In this document: positions 1-6,586 of the stretch, piece after piece | Layout of the letters: the number at the start of each line of letters is the position of its first letter | Position numbering within the stretch: position 1 is the stretch's first letter | Assembly (NCBI GenBank): GCA_937927885.1 | Contig: CALEZJ010000261.1 | Span: 1-6,586, forward strand | Direction: 5' to 3' | DNA length: 6,586 nucleotides | From: an uncultured Paracoccaceae bacterium | Lineage (GTDB): Bacteria > Pseudomonadota > Alphaproteobacteria > Rhodobacterales > Rhodobacteraceae | Translations under genes and position numbers: made by a program | The notes under the pieces: model-generated | Database searches by the model: none | The model's input: only the letters and a program-made list of their open reading frames with translations | What the model was told of the DNA's origin: nothing

Positions 1-417
1 GCATTTCCGCCATGCCGATCGCCGATTTCGCCGCCGCCTTGACCGCCCGGGTGCGCCCCAGCCGCCCTGCGAATTCGCGCGGGGTGATCAGCAACAGCAG
101 CGTCTGGGCCGCGTCGTTCATCGGCGCCAGTTGCAGCATGCAGATGACTGGCGGGCGTTCGCCGGTCGAGATTTCGCAATCGTTGATGAAGACCGCGGCG
201 CGATTGGAGCGGGCGCGTTCGGCGGCGTCCTCCATCGGCGCGTCGACGGCCAGCCGGTCGAACACCGGCTCGCCGCGCAACTGCGCCGCCGAGGCCGAGA
301 CGAATTGCTCGGCGGCCGGGTTGCAGTCGAGGATGCGCTCCTGCCCGCTCGACGCCGCTATCAGGAAGGCCGGGATCGGCAGCGCGGCAAAGATGGCGCC
401 GGGGATCGGGGGCGAGG

Positions 418-421
<4 letters not shown>
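1..421 (-). CDS. ntrB: Nitrogen regulation sensor histidine kinase NtrB, N-terminal part (cut by left edge)
   Basis: The minus strand reads open from an ATG at 421 to the window edge, giving the first 140 residues. Residues about 8-115 form a PAS-like sensor domain: ALPIPAFLI is followed by ILDCNPAAEQF, the usual 'where the signal becomes an asymmetric N-P-A-A' pattern. Residues 131-140 (AKSAIGMAEM) are the lead-in to the NtrB dimerisation helix, in which AHEIKNPLAG with the phospho-accepting His normally follows at once; that part lies outside the window. NtrB is a cytoplasmic kinase/phosphatase that acts on the response regulator NtrC under PII control. Its ATG overlaps the dusB stop (ATGA, 418-421), so the two are very probably co-transcribed and translationally coupled. 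The Shine-Dalgarno is weak (AAGGG about 10 bases upstream), in keeping with coupling. ntrC is expected beyond the left edge. The family call rests on the PAS and pre-H-box sequence plus the neighbour. Confidence 0.9.
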
Positions 422-1407
<986 letters not shown>

Positions 1408-1437
1408 CAACGGGCGTCCCAGGTGACAGTCCCTGCC

Positions 1438-1466
1438 TCAATAGCGCGCAACGGCGATCCGCGCAA
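1438..1466 (-). promoter_or_regulatory. Candidate sigma-70 promoter for dusB-ntrB
   Basis: On the minus strand TTGCGC (1461-1466) and TATTGA (1438-1443) are separated by 17 bases and would place the transcript start roughly 25 bases upstream of the dusB ATG. Each box matches only three of six consensus positions, so this rests on spacing and position. Alphaproteobacterial promoters often deviate in the -10 box. I saw no -24/-12 (sigma-54) element. Low confidence. Confidence 0.25.
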
Positions 1467-1467
1467 A

Positions 1468-1489
1468 GGCACGAGACGGGATTCGTGCC
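1468..1489. repeat. Perfect 7-bp inverted repeat, possible operator
   Basis: GGCACGA (1468-1474) and TCGTGCC (1483-1489) are perfect inverted copies around an 8-base centre (gacgggat). GCGC also flanks both sides (1461-1464 and 1491-1494), so a longer imperfect stem is possible. The element sits in the divergent dusB/ispDF intergenic region, just upstream of the candidate dusB -35 box, where an activator or repressor dimer could bind. There is no T-run, so it does not look like an intrinsic terminator. The half-site GCAC...GTGC resembles NtrC sites, but the 12-base gap between them is longer than the 7 bases of the enteric consensus. The regulator is unknown. Confidence 0.4.
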
Positions 1490-1527
1490 CGCGCTTTCAT
1501 CAACTGCACATTATTTGACCTTGCATC

Positions 1528-1560
1528 GCCCATCCTTGCCCCAAATTGCAGCAGATGGGC
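1528..1560. repeat. 7-bp inverted repeat with 19-base loop upstream of ispDF
   Basis: GCCCATC (1528-1534) is matched by GATGGGC (1554-1560), with 19 bases between. It could form a stem-loop in a 5' leader if transcription of ispDF starts upstream of 1528, or be a protein site with half-sites about 2.5 helical turns apart. In GC-rich sequence of this length a 7-bp dyad can arise by chance, so functional weight is low. Confidence 0.2.
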
Positions 1561-1600
1561 CGCTCTTGCACCCGATGCGGGCATGGCCTAATCCCAAGGC

Positions 1601-2758
1601 ATGATCGCCGCATCCCAGACCGCAGTCATCCTCGTCGCCGCCGGGCGCGGCAACCGCATGGGAGGCGGGTTGCCCAAGCAATGGCGCGATCTGGCTGGGC
1701 GCCCGGTGCTGGCGCAAACCGTGCAGGTGTTCCGCGATGCGGGCCTGTCGCGCATCGTGCTGGTGATCCACCCCGAGGACCGCGCCATCGCGGAAACCCT
1801 GGGCCTGCCGCTGGTCGCAGGCGGCGCCACGCGGACCGAGTCCGTGCGCGCTGCGCTCGAGGCGCTGGCCGCTGATCCCCCGGCGCAGGTACTGATCCAC
1901 GACGGCGCGCGCCCGCTGGTGCCCCGGGCTGTCATCGCCGGGGTTCTCGACGCGCTGGCGACCCACCTCGCCGCCGCTCCCGCCCTGCCGGTCACCGATG
2001 CGCTCTGGCGCGGCGAGGCGGGGCTGGTCAGCGGCGTGCAATCGCGCGAAGGGCTGTTTCGCGCCCAGACCCCGCAGGGATTCCGCTTTGACGCGATCCT
2101 TGCCGCCTACCGCGCGCATCCCTCCGAGGCTGCCGACGATGTGGCGGTGGCCCGGGCCGCGGGACTGCCGGTGTGGATCGCACCGGGCAGCGAGGACAAT
2201 CTGAAGCTCACCTATCCCGTGGATTTCGAACGGGCCGAGCGGATTCTGGCGGAACGTCAGCGAGTGAAAGGTCAGACAATGGATGTGCGATGCGGCAACG
2301 GGTTTGACGTGCATGCCTTTACCGAGGGCGATCACGTCTGGCTATGCGGAGTCAAGGTGCCGCATGGGCGCGCTCTGTTGGGTCATTCGGATGCCGATGT
2401 GGGTATGCACGCGCTGACCGACGCGATTTACGGCGCTCTGGTCGAAGGGGATATCGGCCGCCACTTCCCCCCCTCGGACCCGCAATGGAAAGGGGCCGCC
2501 AGCCACATCTTCCTGCGCCACGCCGCCGGGCGTGCGCGTGCGCGCGGATTCGCGATCACCCATTGCGACGTGACGCTGATCTGCGAGCGGCCGAAGATCG
2601 GCCCGCACGCCGCCGCGATGCAGGCGGCACTGGCGGAGATTCTGGGGATCGACGCCGACCGCGTCTCGGTCAAGGCGACGACATCCGAGCAACTGGGCTT
2701 TACCGGCCGCGAGGAGGGGATCGCCGCCCTGGCAACGGCGACGCTGGTGAAGGCATGA
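1601..2758 (+). CDS. ispDF: Bifunctional IspD/IspF: MEP cytidylyltransferase and MECDP synthase
   Basis: Catalyses two non-consecutive cytoplasmic steps of the MEP (non-mevalonate) isoprenoid pathway: CTP-dependent cytidylylation of 2-C-methylerythritol 4-phosphate, and cyclisation to 2-C-methylerythritol 2,4-cyclodiphosphate. Length is 385 residues. The IspD part (about 1-222) shows the nucleotidyltransferase loop AAGRGNRM (13-20) with PKQW (25-28, Lys26), RTESV (78-82), HDGARP (100-105), TPQGF (157-161) and NLKLTYPVD (200-208, Lys202). The IspF part (about 228-385) shows FDVHAF with metal ligands Asp236 and His238, [18 protein letters not shown] (261-278) with His262 and His270, [17 protein letters not shown] (283-299) and [18 protein letters not shown] (358-375). 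Fusion is typical of many alphaproteobacteria. An in-frame stop at 1589-1591 leaves ATG 1601 as the only sensible start, although its Shine-Dalgarno is poor (AAGG one base before the ATG). It overlaps pgpA by ATGA. Confidence 0.97.
   Translation: MIAASQTAVILVAAGRGNRMGGGLPKQWRDLAGRPVLAQTVQVFRDAGLSRIVLVIHPEDRAIAETLGLPLVAGGATRTESVRAALEALAADPPAQVLIHDGARPLVPRAVIAGVLDALATHLAAAPALPVTDALWRGEAGLVSGVQSREGLFRAQTPQGFRFDAILAAYRAHPSEAADDVAVARAAGLPVWIAPGSEDNLKLTYPVDFERAERILAERQRVKGQTMDVRCGNGFDVHAFTEGDHVWLCGVKVPHGRALLGHSDADVGMHALTDAIYGALVEGDIGRHFPPSDPQWKGAASHIFLRHAAGRARARGFAITHCDVTLICERPKIGPHAAAMQAALAEILGIDADRVSVKATTSEQLGFTGREEGIAALATATLVKA
2267..2281 (+). promoter_or_regulatory. Possible internal ribosome-binding site and start for free IspF
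   Basis: At the junction between the IspD and IspF domains, AAAGG (2267-2271) precedes an in-frame ATG (2279-2281, codon 227) by 7 bases. Translation from here would begin [14 protein letters not shown], close to where stand-alone IspF proteins begin. This is a better ribosome site than the one before the full-length start. It may be real internal initiation, a relic of once separate genes, or chance. Confidence 0.35.
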
Positions 2759-3249
2759 GGCTCAGCCGCCTCGTCTCGGTCGGCTTCGGCCTGGGCCTGC
2801 TGCGCCCTGCCCCCGGCACCTGGGGCTCGGCGGGGGCCCTGGCCGTGGGACTGGTGATCGACCGCTATCTGGGCGCGCCGGCCCTGGTGGCCGCCACCCT
2901 GGCCGCAACGATGGCCGGGTTCTGGGCCTGTGCCGCCGAACTCAGGGACCGCCCCGGCGCCGACCCCGGTGAAATCGTCATCGACGAGGTGGCGGGCCAG
3001 TGGCTCGCACTGCTGTTCCCCGCGCTGGCCTTCTGGGGGCGCGGCTGGGAGGGGTGGATGCCCTACCCCGCCTGGGTCGGCGCCTTCCTGTTCTTTCGCC
3101 TGTTCGACATCTGGAAGCCCTGGCTGGTCGGTCGCGCGGACCGTCGCGGCGATCCGGCGGGGGTGATGCTGGATGACCTCTGGGCCGGGCTGTTTGCCGG
3201 GATCGCGGTGATCGCCGCGGCAGGACTGGCGCATGGGGTGCTGATGTGA
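2755..3249 (+). CDS. pgpA: Phosphatidylglycerophosphatase A
   Basis: Inner-membrane enzyme that dephosphorylates phosphatidylglycerophosphate to phosphatidylglycerol. It has 164 residues, the usual length. Signatures in order are RPAPGTWGS (17-25), the core [14 protein letters not shown] (70-83, Asp77/Glu78), [11 protein letters not shown] (113-123, Asp118/Lys121) and [10 protein letters not shown] (136-145, Asp140/Asp141). Hydrophobic segments are visible at about 26-36, 43-60, 84-94, 105-115 and 145-162. The segment after KPW differs from the common family form: KPWL replaces KPWP, and GDPAGVM replaces the glycine-rich GGxGVM, while all expected acidic residues remain. The ATG overlaps the ispDF stop (ATGA, 2755-2758) and its own stop overlaps the cinA start, indicating co-translation. 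An in-frame upstream extension exists only inside ispDF and would be in another frame of it, so ATG 2755 is the natural start. Confidence 0.95.
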   Translation: MRLSRLVSVGFGLGLLRPAPGTWGSAGALAVGLVIDRYLGAPALVAATLAATMAGFWACAAELRDRPGADPGEIVIDEVAGQWLALLFPALAFWGRGWEGWMPYPAWVGAFLFFRLFDIWKPWLVGRADRRGDPAGVMLDDLWAGLFAGIAVIAAAGLAHGVLM

Positions 3250-3731
3250 TCCCGCTCGCCGCCCGGGTGCTGGACAGGGCGCGCGTGCGGGGACTGACCA
3301 TCGCCACCGCCGAAAGCTGCACGGGCGGACTGGTGGCGGGGGCGCTGACCGATATTCCCGGCTCGTCCGATGTGGTGGACCGTGGCTTTGTCACCTATTC
3401 CAACGCCGCCAAGCGCGAGATGCTGGGCGTTCGCGCCGCCACGCTGGAGGCGCAGGGCGCCGTCAGCGAAGAGGTCGCGCGCGAGATGGCGTTGGGGGCG
3501 CTGGCGCACAGCCCTGCCGATCTGGCGGTGGCGACGACCGGAATTGCCGGGCCGGGCGGGTCCGGGTTCAAACCCGAGGGGCGCGTCTGTTTCGCCATCG
3601 CCCGCAAGGGCGGCGACTGCCGGACGGAAACCGTCGAATTCGGCGCCATCGGCCGCGCCGAGGTGCGCGCGGCCTCGGTCCATCATGCCCTCGGCCTGCT
3701 GCTGGCCGCCGCCGAGGGTTTCTCCGACTGA
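3246..3731 (+). CDS. pncC: CinA C-terminal domain protein, nicotinamide-nucleotide amidohydrolase (PncC)
   Basis: A 161-residue stand-alone CinA C-terminal domain, with no N-terminal MoaB-like (COG1058) domain. The family hydrolyses nicotinamide mononucleotide to nicotinate mononucleotide plus ammonia, recycling pyridine nucleotides in the cytoplasm. Seen here are TAESCTGG (21-28) with nucleophile Ser24, TYSNAAK (50-56) with Tyr51 and Lys56, and TTGIAGPGG (97-105), followed by PEGRVCFAIA. The start is GTG 3246, which overlaps the pgpA stop (GTGA, 3246-3249). No Shine-Dalgarno is better than GGGGTG, so translational coupling is likely. It ends the ispDF-pgpA chain. Many databases label it 'competence/damage-inducible protein CinA', but nothing here indicates a competence role. 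Confidence 0.93.
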   Translation: MIPLAARVLDRARVRGLTIATAESCTGGLVAGALTDIPGSSDVVDRGFVTYSNAAKREMLGVRAATLEAQGAVSEEVAREMALGALAHSPADLAVATTGIAGPGGSGFKPEGRVCFAIARKGGDCRTETVEFGAIGRAEVRAASVHHALGLLLAAAEGFSD

Positions 3732-3879
3732 CGCGCAATCGGGCCGATCCCCGTCCGTGACGCTCATTTTTTCGGCGCTTGCAGAATCGCCTGCCATTTC
3801 AGCGCCTCTCCGGTCAGTTGTCGCTTTTGCGTTCAGGGATTTGCCGCTTTGACCGGCGCATCTTGCCCCGGAGGAGCGA

Positions 3880-5058
3880 ATGAACCCAGCCGATACCGCC
3901 TTTCTCTTTACCGCGACGGCCCTTGTGCTGTTGATGACCCTGCCGGGGCTCGCCCTGTTCTATGGCGGGCTGGTGCGGGCGCGCAATGTGCTCAGCGTCT
4001 TCATGCATGTGTTCTCGATTGCCTGCCTCATGTCGGTGCTGTGGCTGGTGGCGGGCTATTCCATCGCCTTTGGCGAGGCGGGCGGCTGGTGGGGCGGGCT
4101 TGCGAAAGCCTTCCTGATCGGTGTCGATTCCGAAAGCCTCGCGGGTAGCGTGCCCGAGGTGCTGTTCTTTGCCTTCCAGATGACTTTTGCCGTCATCACC
4201 CCCGCCCTGATCGTCGGCGCGTACGTCGAACGGGTGGGCTTTGGCTGGGTCCTGGCGTTTTCCGGCGCCTGGATGCTGATCGTCTATGCCCCGGTCGCGC
4301 ACTGGATCTGGGGCGCCGGGGCGCTGGCCGATGGCGGGATCTTTGGCGAGACCGGCGTGCGCGACTTTGCCGGTGGCATTGTGGTGCATGAGACGGCGGG
4401 GCTGGCGGCGCTGGTGATCGCCATTGTGCTGGGCCCGCGTCGTCACCGCACCACCCCGCCGCATCAACCGGGACTGGTGATGATCGGCGCCGCGCTCTTG
4501 TGGGTGGGCTGGTTCGGCTTCAACGGCGGCTCGGCGCTGGCGGCGACGGGGCAGGCCGCGATGGCGATGACGGTCCCGCATCTGTCAGCCGCGGCGGCCT
4601 CGCTCAGCTGGGTGCTGTGGGAACGCATCAAGTTCGGCCGCGCCTCGCTGGTGGGTCTGGTGACCGGCACCATCGCCGGGCTGGCCTCGATCACCCCGGC
4701 CTCGGGCTTTGTCGGCCCGATCGAGGCGCTGATCATCGGCGCGGTCGCGGGCATCCTGTGCCAGGAGGCGGTGGGGCTGATCCGCAACCGCCTGAAGATC
4801 GACGACACGCTCGACGTGTTCGCCGTCCACGGTGTCGGCGGTATCCTTGGCACGCTGATGATCGCGGCCTTCGGCCATGGCGCCTGGGTCGCGCAACTGG
4901 GCGGGCTGGTGATCGTCGGCGTCTGGACCGTGGGGATGACCTTCGTTCTGGTCAAGGCGGTGGCGCTGGTGCTGCCCCTGCGCGTCGATGCCGAGACCGA
5001 GACGAACGGACTCGACCTGTCGGTGCATGGCGAACGGGCCTATGACGTGAATTCCTGA
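3880..5058 (+). CDS. amt: Ammonium transporter, Amt/AmtB family
   Basis: Trimeric inner-membrane ammonium channel of 392 residues with about eleven predicted helices: roughly 6-28, 38-63, 93-115, 121-144, 165-185, 197-219, 230-248, 255-272, 278-298, 312-332 and 338-365. Hallmarks are [11 protein letters not shown] (27-37), [18 protein letters not shown] (97-114, with Phe103 as the likely gate phenylalanine), [13 protein letters not shown] (162-174, Asp162 and pore His170), WFGFNGGSA (211-219, Trp211/Phe214/Ser218) and [10 protein letters not shown] (312-321, second pore His317). The tail ends [15 protein letters not shown], the conserved C-terminal region through which PII/GlnK proteins act in AmtB. 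The N terminus enters helix 1 directly, with no cleavable signal peptide, unlike E. coli AmtB. A strong Shine-Dalgarno (GGAGG, 3870-3874, five bases before the ATG) fixes the start. No glnK adjoins it. It is 148 bases after cinA, so possibly its own transcript. Confidence 0.96.
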   Translation: MNPADTAFLFTATALVLLMTLPGLALFYGGLVRARNVLSVFMHVFSIACLMSVLWLVAGYSIAFGEAGGWWGGLAKAFLIGVDSESLAGSVPEVLFFAFQMTFAVITPALIVGAYVERVGFGWVLAFSGAWMLIVYAPVAHWIWGAGALADGGIFGETGVRDFAGGIVVHETAGLAALVIAIVLGPRRHRTTPPHQPGLVMIGAALLWVGWFGFNGGSALAATGQAAMAMTVPHLSAAAASLSWVLWERIKFGRASLVGLVTGTIAGLASITPASGFVGPIEALIIGAVAGILCQEAVGLIRNRLKIDDTLDVFAVHGVGGILGTLMIAAFGHGAWVAQLGGLVIVGVWTVGMTFVLVKAVALVLPLRVDAETETNGLDLSVHGERAYDVNS

Positions 5059-5089
5059 ACGCCCGCGTGCCCCTGAGGACGCAGACCCG

Positions 5090-5545
5090 TCAGCCGTAAA
5101 GCTGGCGGGCGCGCGCCTCGAAGGCGCCGACGACCCGGCGCATCGCCTCGTCGAACACGAGGCCGATGACCTTTTGCAGGATCAGGTTGCGGAACTCGAA
5201 ATCCACGTCGAAACGCACGCGGCAGCCGCCCGGGATATCCTCGACCTCCCAGAACGAGTGCAGGTACTTGAACGGCCCGTCCAGATAATCCGTCTCGATC
5301 CGCCGCCGCGCCGGCATCAAGGTCACGCGCGAGCCGAATTTCTCGCGAAACACCTTGAAGCTGATGACCAGATCCGCCTCCATGACCTCGGCCCCCTCGC
5401 CCAGTTCGGGCGCCGCGCGGCGCGAGCGGATGCGGGCGGCGGCGGTCCAGGGCAGGAACTCGGGGTAGCGCGCCACATCGGCGACCAGATCGTAGATCTG
5501 ATGCGCCGCATAGGGCAGCACGCGGTCTTCGGCATGGCGGGGCAA
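5090..5545 (-). CDS. Coq10/RatA-family START-domain protein
   Basis: A 151-residue single-domain SRPBCC/START protein. Bacterial members are annotated 'type II toxin-antitoxin system RatA family toxin' but are orthologues of mitochondrial Coq10, a quinone-binding protein that supports respiration. Conserved features are [17 protein letters not shown] (17-33), the central strands with [38 protein letters not shown], the C-terminal amphipathic helix and the terminal QLYG. The only suitable start is TTG (5543-5545). It is preceded at five bases by AGAGGT (5551-5556), and the first in-frame ATG comes about 55 residues later, too late for the fold. It converges with amt (31-base gap) and diverges from hpt. 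Quinone function is inferred from family knowledge; no ratB/rnfH partner lies beside it. Confidence 0.9.
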   Translation of the reverse strand: MPRHAEDRVLPYAAHQIYDLVADVARYPEFLPWTAAARIRSRRAAPELGEGAEVMEADLVISFKVFREKFGSRVTLMPARRRIETDYLDGPFKYLHSFWEVEDIPGGCRVRFDVDFEFRNLILQKVIGLVFDEAMRRVVGAFEARARQLYG

Positions 5546-5550
5546 ACGGC

Positions 5551-5556
5551 ACCTCT
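5551..5556 (-). promoter_or_regulatory. Shine-Dalgarno that fixes the TTG start of the Coq10-like gene
   Basis: AGAGGT on the minus strand lies five bases upstream of TTG 5543-5545. No alternative start codon occurs in frame in the preceding codons that I read (CGT, TGC, AGG, CAG, TGC). This supports the non-ATG start. Confidence 0.6.
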
Positions 5557-5570
5557 GGCAACTCGGCCCG

Positions 5571-5600
5571 TCTTTACCTATGGTGGCCCGGCGTTTTCAA
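5571..5600 (-). promoter_or_regulatory. Candidate sigma-70 promoter for the Coq10-like gene
   Basis: On the minus strand TTGAAA (5595-5600, five of six -35 matches) is followed after 18 bases by TAAAGA (5571-5576, three of six). Transcription would start around 5564, giving a short leader that still contains the Shine-Dalgarno at 5551-5556. On the opposite strand TATGGT (5579-5584) could be the -10 box of hpt, overlapping this element, but its -35 (TGGCAA) is poor. Confidence 0.3.
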
Positions 5601-5626
5601 CCCCTCGCCGTCAGGATCGCGACGCC

Positions 5627-6175
5627 ATGCCCCAGTCCACCCCCCAGCCCAGCTATGTGATCGACCAGATGATCTCGGCCAAGAAGATCGCGGCGCGGGT
5701 CGAGGCGCTGGCGCACGAGATCACTGCCGCCTACAAGGGCACCGACAAGCTGGTGGTGGTCGGGCTCCTGCGTGGCTCGTTCGTCTTCATCGCGGATCTG
5801 GTGCGCGAGATCGACCTGCCGGTCGAGGTCGACTTCCTCGAAGCCAGTTCCTACGGCGACGCGATGCATTCCAGCCGCGAGGTGCGCATCCTGAAAGACC
5901 TGCGCGGCGAGATTGCCGGGCGCGACGTGCTGGTGGTCGAGGACATCGTGGACACCGGCTTTACCCTGCACCACGTCAAGAACCTGCTGCTCAGCCGCGA
6001 ACCCCGGCGGCTCGAAGTCTGCGTCCTGCTCGACAAGCCCAGCCGCCGCGAGGTCGACATCAAGGCCACCTGGACCGGATTCGAGATCCCCGACGAATTC
6101 GTCGTCGGCTATGGCATCGACTATGCCCAGCGCAACCGCAACCTGCCCTATATCGGCAAGGTGCGGTTCACCTGA
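5627..6175 (+). CDS. hpt: Hypoxanthine phosphoribosyltransferase
   Basis: Purine-salvage enzyme that joins hypoxanthine (and usually guanine) to PRPP, giving IMP or GMP in the cytoplasm. It has 182 residues, typical of bacterial Hpt. Motifs are the PPi loop LLRGS (47-51), the flexible loop around SSYGDAM (74-80), the PRPP-binding signature VVEDIVDTG (103-111), Lys137 in LLDKPSRR for purine contact, and [18 protein letters not shown] (160-177) with the metal/PPi-binding Asp165. The frame is open much further upstream, antisense to the Coq10-like gene, but family homology begins around residue 10 of this start. ATG 5627 has AGGA about ten bases upstream. The coding end overlaps the convergent Sel1 gene by eight bases. 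Confidence 0.96.
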   Translation: MPQSTPQPSYVIDQMISAKKIAARVEALAHEITAAYKGTDKLVVVGLLRGSFVFIADLVREIDLPVEVDFLEASSYGDAMHSSREVRILKDLRGEIAGRDVLVVEDIVDTGFTLHHVKNLLLSREPRRLEVCVLLDKPSRREVDIKATWTGFEIPDEFVVGYGIDYAQRNRNLPYIGKVRFT

Positions 6176-6586
6176 CGCTCTGCGCCCGCACCCAGCCGCA
6201 GACATCCTTCCACTGCACCGCGATGCGCGGCTCGACCAGAGGCAGCGCGCGGCGGCACAGCGCCCAGGCCTGGGCATGGTCCGGGATCGCGGCGCCCTCT
6301 CCGGCCACCATATAGGCAAGGTTCAACCCGGCCAGCCCCATTCCGGCGTCCAGCGCGCGGCGATACCAGAGCTCGGCGGCGACGCGGTCCACGGGGCCGC
6401 CCTCGCCGATTTCCAGCATATAGCCATAGCTGTTCATCGCCAGCGGCTCGCCAGCCTCGGCCGCCTCGAACTCCAGCGCGCGCGCCAGCGGCAGGTCGAC
6501 CGGCACGCCATGCCCCTCGCGGTGGATCATCGCCAGCCGATAGGTCGCCAGTGGCTCCCCGCGCGCGCGTCCCGCCCCGAACTGGG
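6168..6586 (-). CDS. Sel1-like repeat protein, C-terminal part (cut by right edge)
   Basis: The reading frame stays open to the window edge; an ATG at 6528-6530 lies inside a repeat, so I treat the gene as 5'-truncated rather than starting there. About 139 residues are visible. They contain Sel1-type helical repeats of about 36 residues: one beginning near [19 protein letters not shown], the next near [19 protein letters not shown], and a third degenerate one near [17 protein letters not shown]. Each has the alternating Ala/Gly pattern, with [11 protein letters not shown] or [12 protein letters not shown] as the second helix. Such repeats are protein-interaction scaffolds; the client is unknown. 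The C terminus ([14 protein letters not shown]) is not repeat-like. A signal peptide or other domain, if any, lies outside the window. It is convergent with hpt. Confidence 0.8.
   Translation of the reverse strand, partial: QFGAGRARGEPLATYRLAMIHREGHGVPVDLPLARALEFEAAEAGEPLAMNSYGYMLEIGEGGPVDRVAAELWYRRALDAGMGLAGLNLAYMVAGEGAAIPDHAQAWALCRRALPLVEPRIAVQWKDVCGWVRAQSVR

Noticed and set aside
1511..2335. Long minus-strand open frame (274 codons) antisense to the IspD domain
   Set aside because: It is compositionally a shadow of a GC-rich gene. The translation is rich in Arg, Gly, His and Gln with no recognisable motif, while the plus strand has complete IspD signatures.
3740..3755. Dyad ATCGG-G-CCGAT and CGGG/CCCG pairing downstream of cinA
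   Set aside because: The single-base centre cannot form a hairpin, and short GC dyads are expected by chance in this composition.
3752..3772. Possible intrinsic terminator after cinA (CGTC-CGT-GACG followed by TTTTTT)
   Set aside because: The stem is only four base pairs with a three-base loop, and four bases separate it from the T-run. Too weak to call.
3814..4581. 255-codon minus-strand open frame antisense to amt
   Set aside because: Low-complexity, charged and His-rich translation typical of antisense frames of a GC-rich membrane protein gene; the plus strand encodes a clear Amt channel.
5059..5089. Terminator between convergent amt and Coq10-like genes
   Set aside because: Only a 4-bp GCGT/ACGC pairing is present, with no T-run on either strand.
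5090..5545. Toxin-antitoxin module suggested by the RatA family name
   Set aside because: No antitoxin-like or ratB/rnfH gene is adjacent, and the conserved family role matches Coq10-like quinone binding. The name alone is not evidence of a toxin system.
5174..5626. In-frame upstream extension of hpt of about 150 codons, as if an N-terminal fusion domain
   Set aside because: It lies antisense to the Coq10-like gene, has no domain-like sequence, and family similarity begins only after ATG 5627.

Overview
The window is GC-rich (visibly well above 60%), densely packed bacterial chromosome. The gene content, the dusB(nifR3)-ntrB order, the fused ispDF and the short CinA all point to an alphaproteobacterium, most likely Rhodobacterales (Rhodobacter/Paracoccus/Rhodovulum-like). 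I see no insertion sequence, tRNA, rRNA, CRISPR or phage gene, and no coding break.

Left part, minus strand (1-1407): dusB, a tRNA-dihydrouridine synthase, is followed through a 4-base ATGA overlap by ntrB, the nitrogen-sensing histidine kinase, which runs off the left edge just before its H-box. This matches the known nifR3-ntrB-ntrC arrangement of Rhodobacter. A 193-base divergent region (1408-1600) separates dusB from the plus-strand operon. It holds two inverted repeats and weak promoter candidates.

Middle, plus strand (1601-3731): ispDF (bifunctional MEP-pathway enzyme), pgpA (phosphatidylglycerophosphatase A) and cinA/pncC (C-terminal CinA domain, NMN amidohydrolase) form a translationally coupled chain with ATGA and GTGA overlaps. 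A 148-base gap with a strong Shine-Dalgarno at its end leads to amt (3880-5058), an AmtB-type ammonium channel with no glnK beside it.

Right part: a Coq10/RatA-family START-domain gene (minus, TTG start, 5090-5545) converges on amt. It diverges from hpt (plus, 5627-6175), a hypoxanthine phosphoribosyltransferase. hpt overlaps by 8 bases at its 3' end with a convergent Sel1-repeat protein gene that runs off the right edge.

Functionally this is housekeeping: nitrogen sensing and ammonium uptake at two points, isoprenoid precursor supply, phospholipid head-group synthesis, a quinone-related lipid-binding protein, and nucleotide or NAD salvage. I found no convincing evidence of an undescribed system. 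The most checkable leads are a possible internal start for free IspF, the 7+7 palindrome in the dusB/ispDF intergenic region, the GlnK-less Amt, and an altered PgpA signature.
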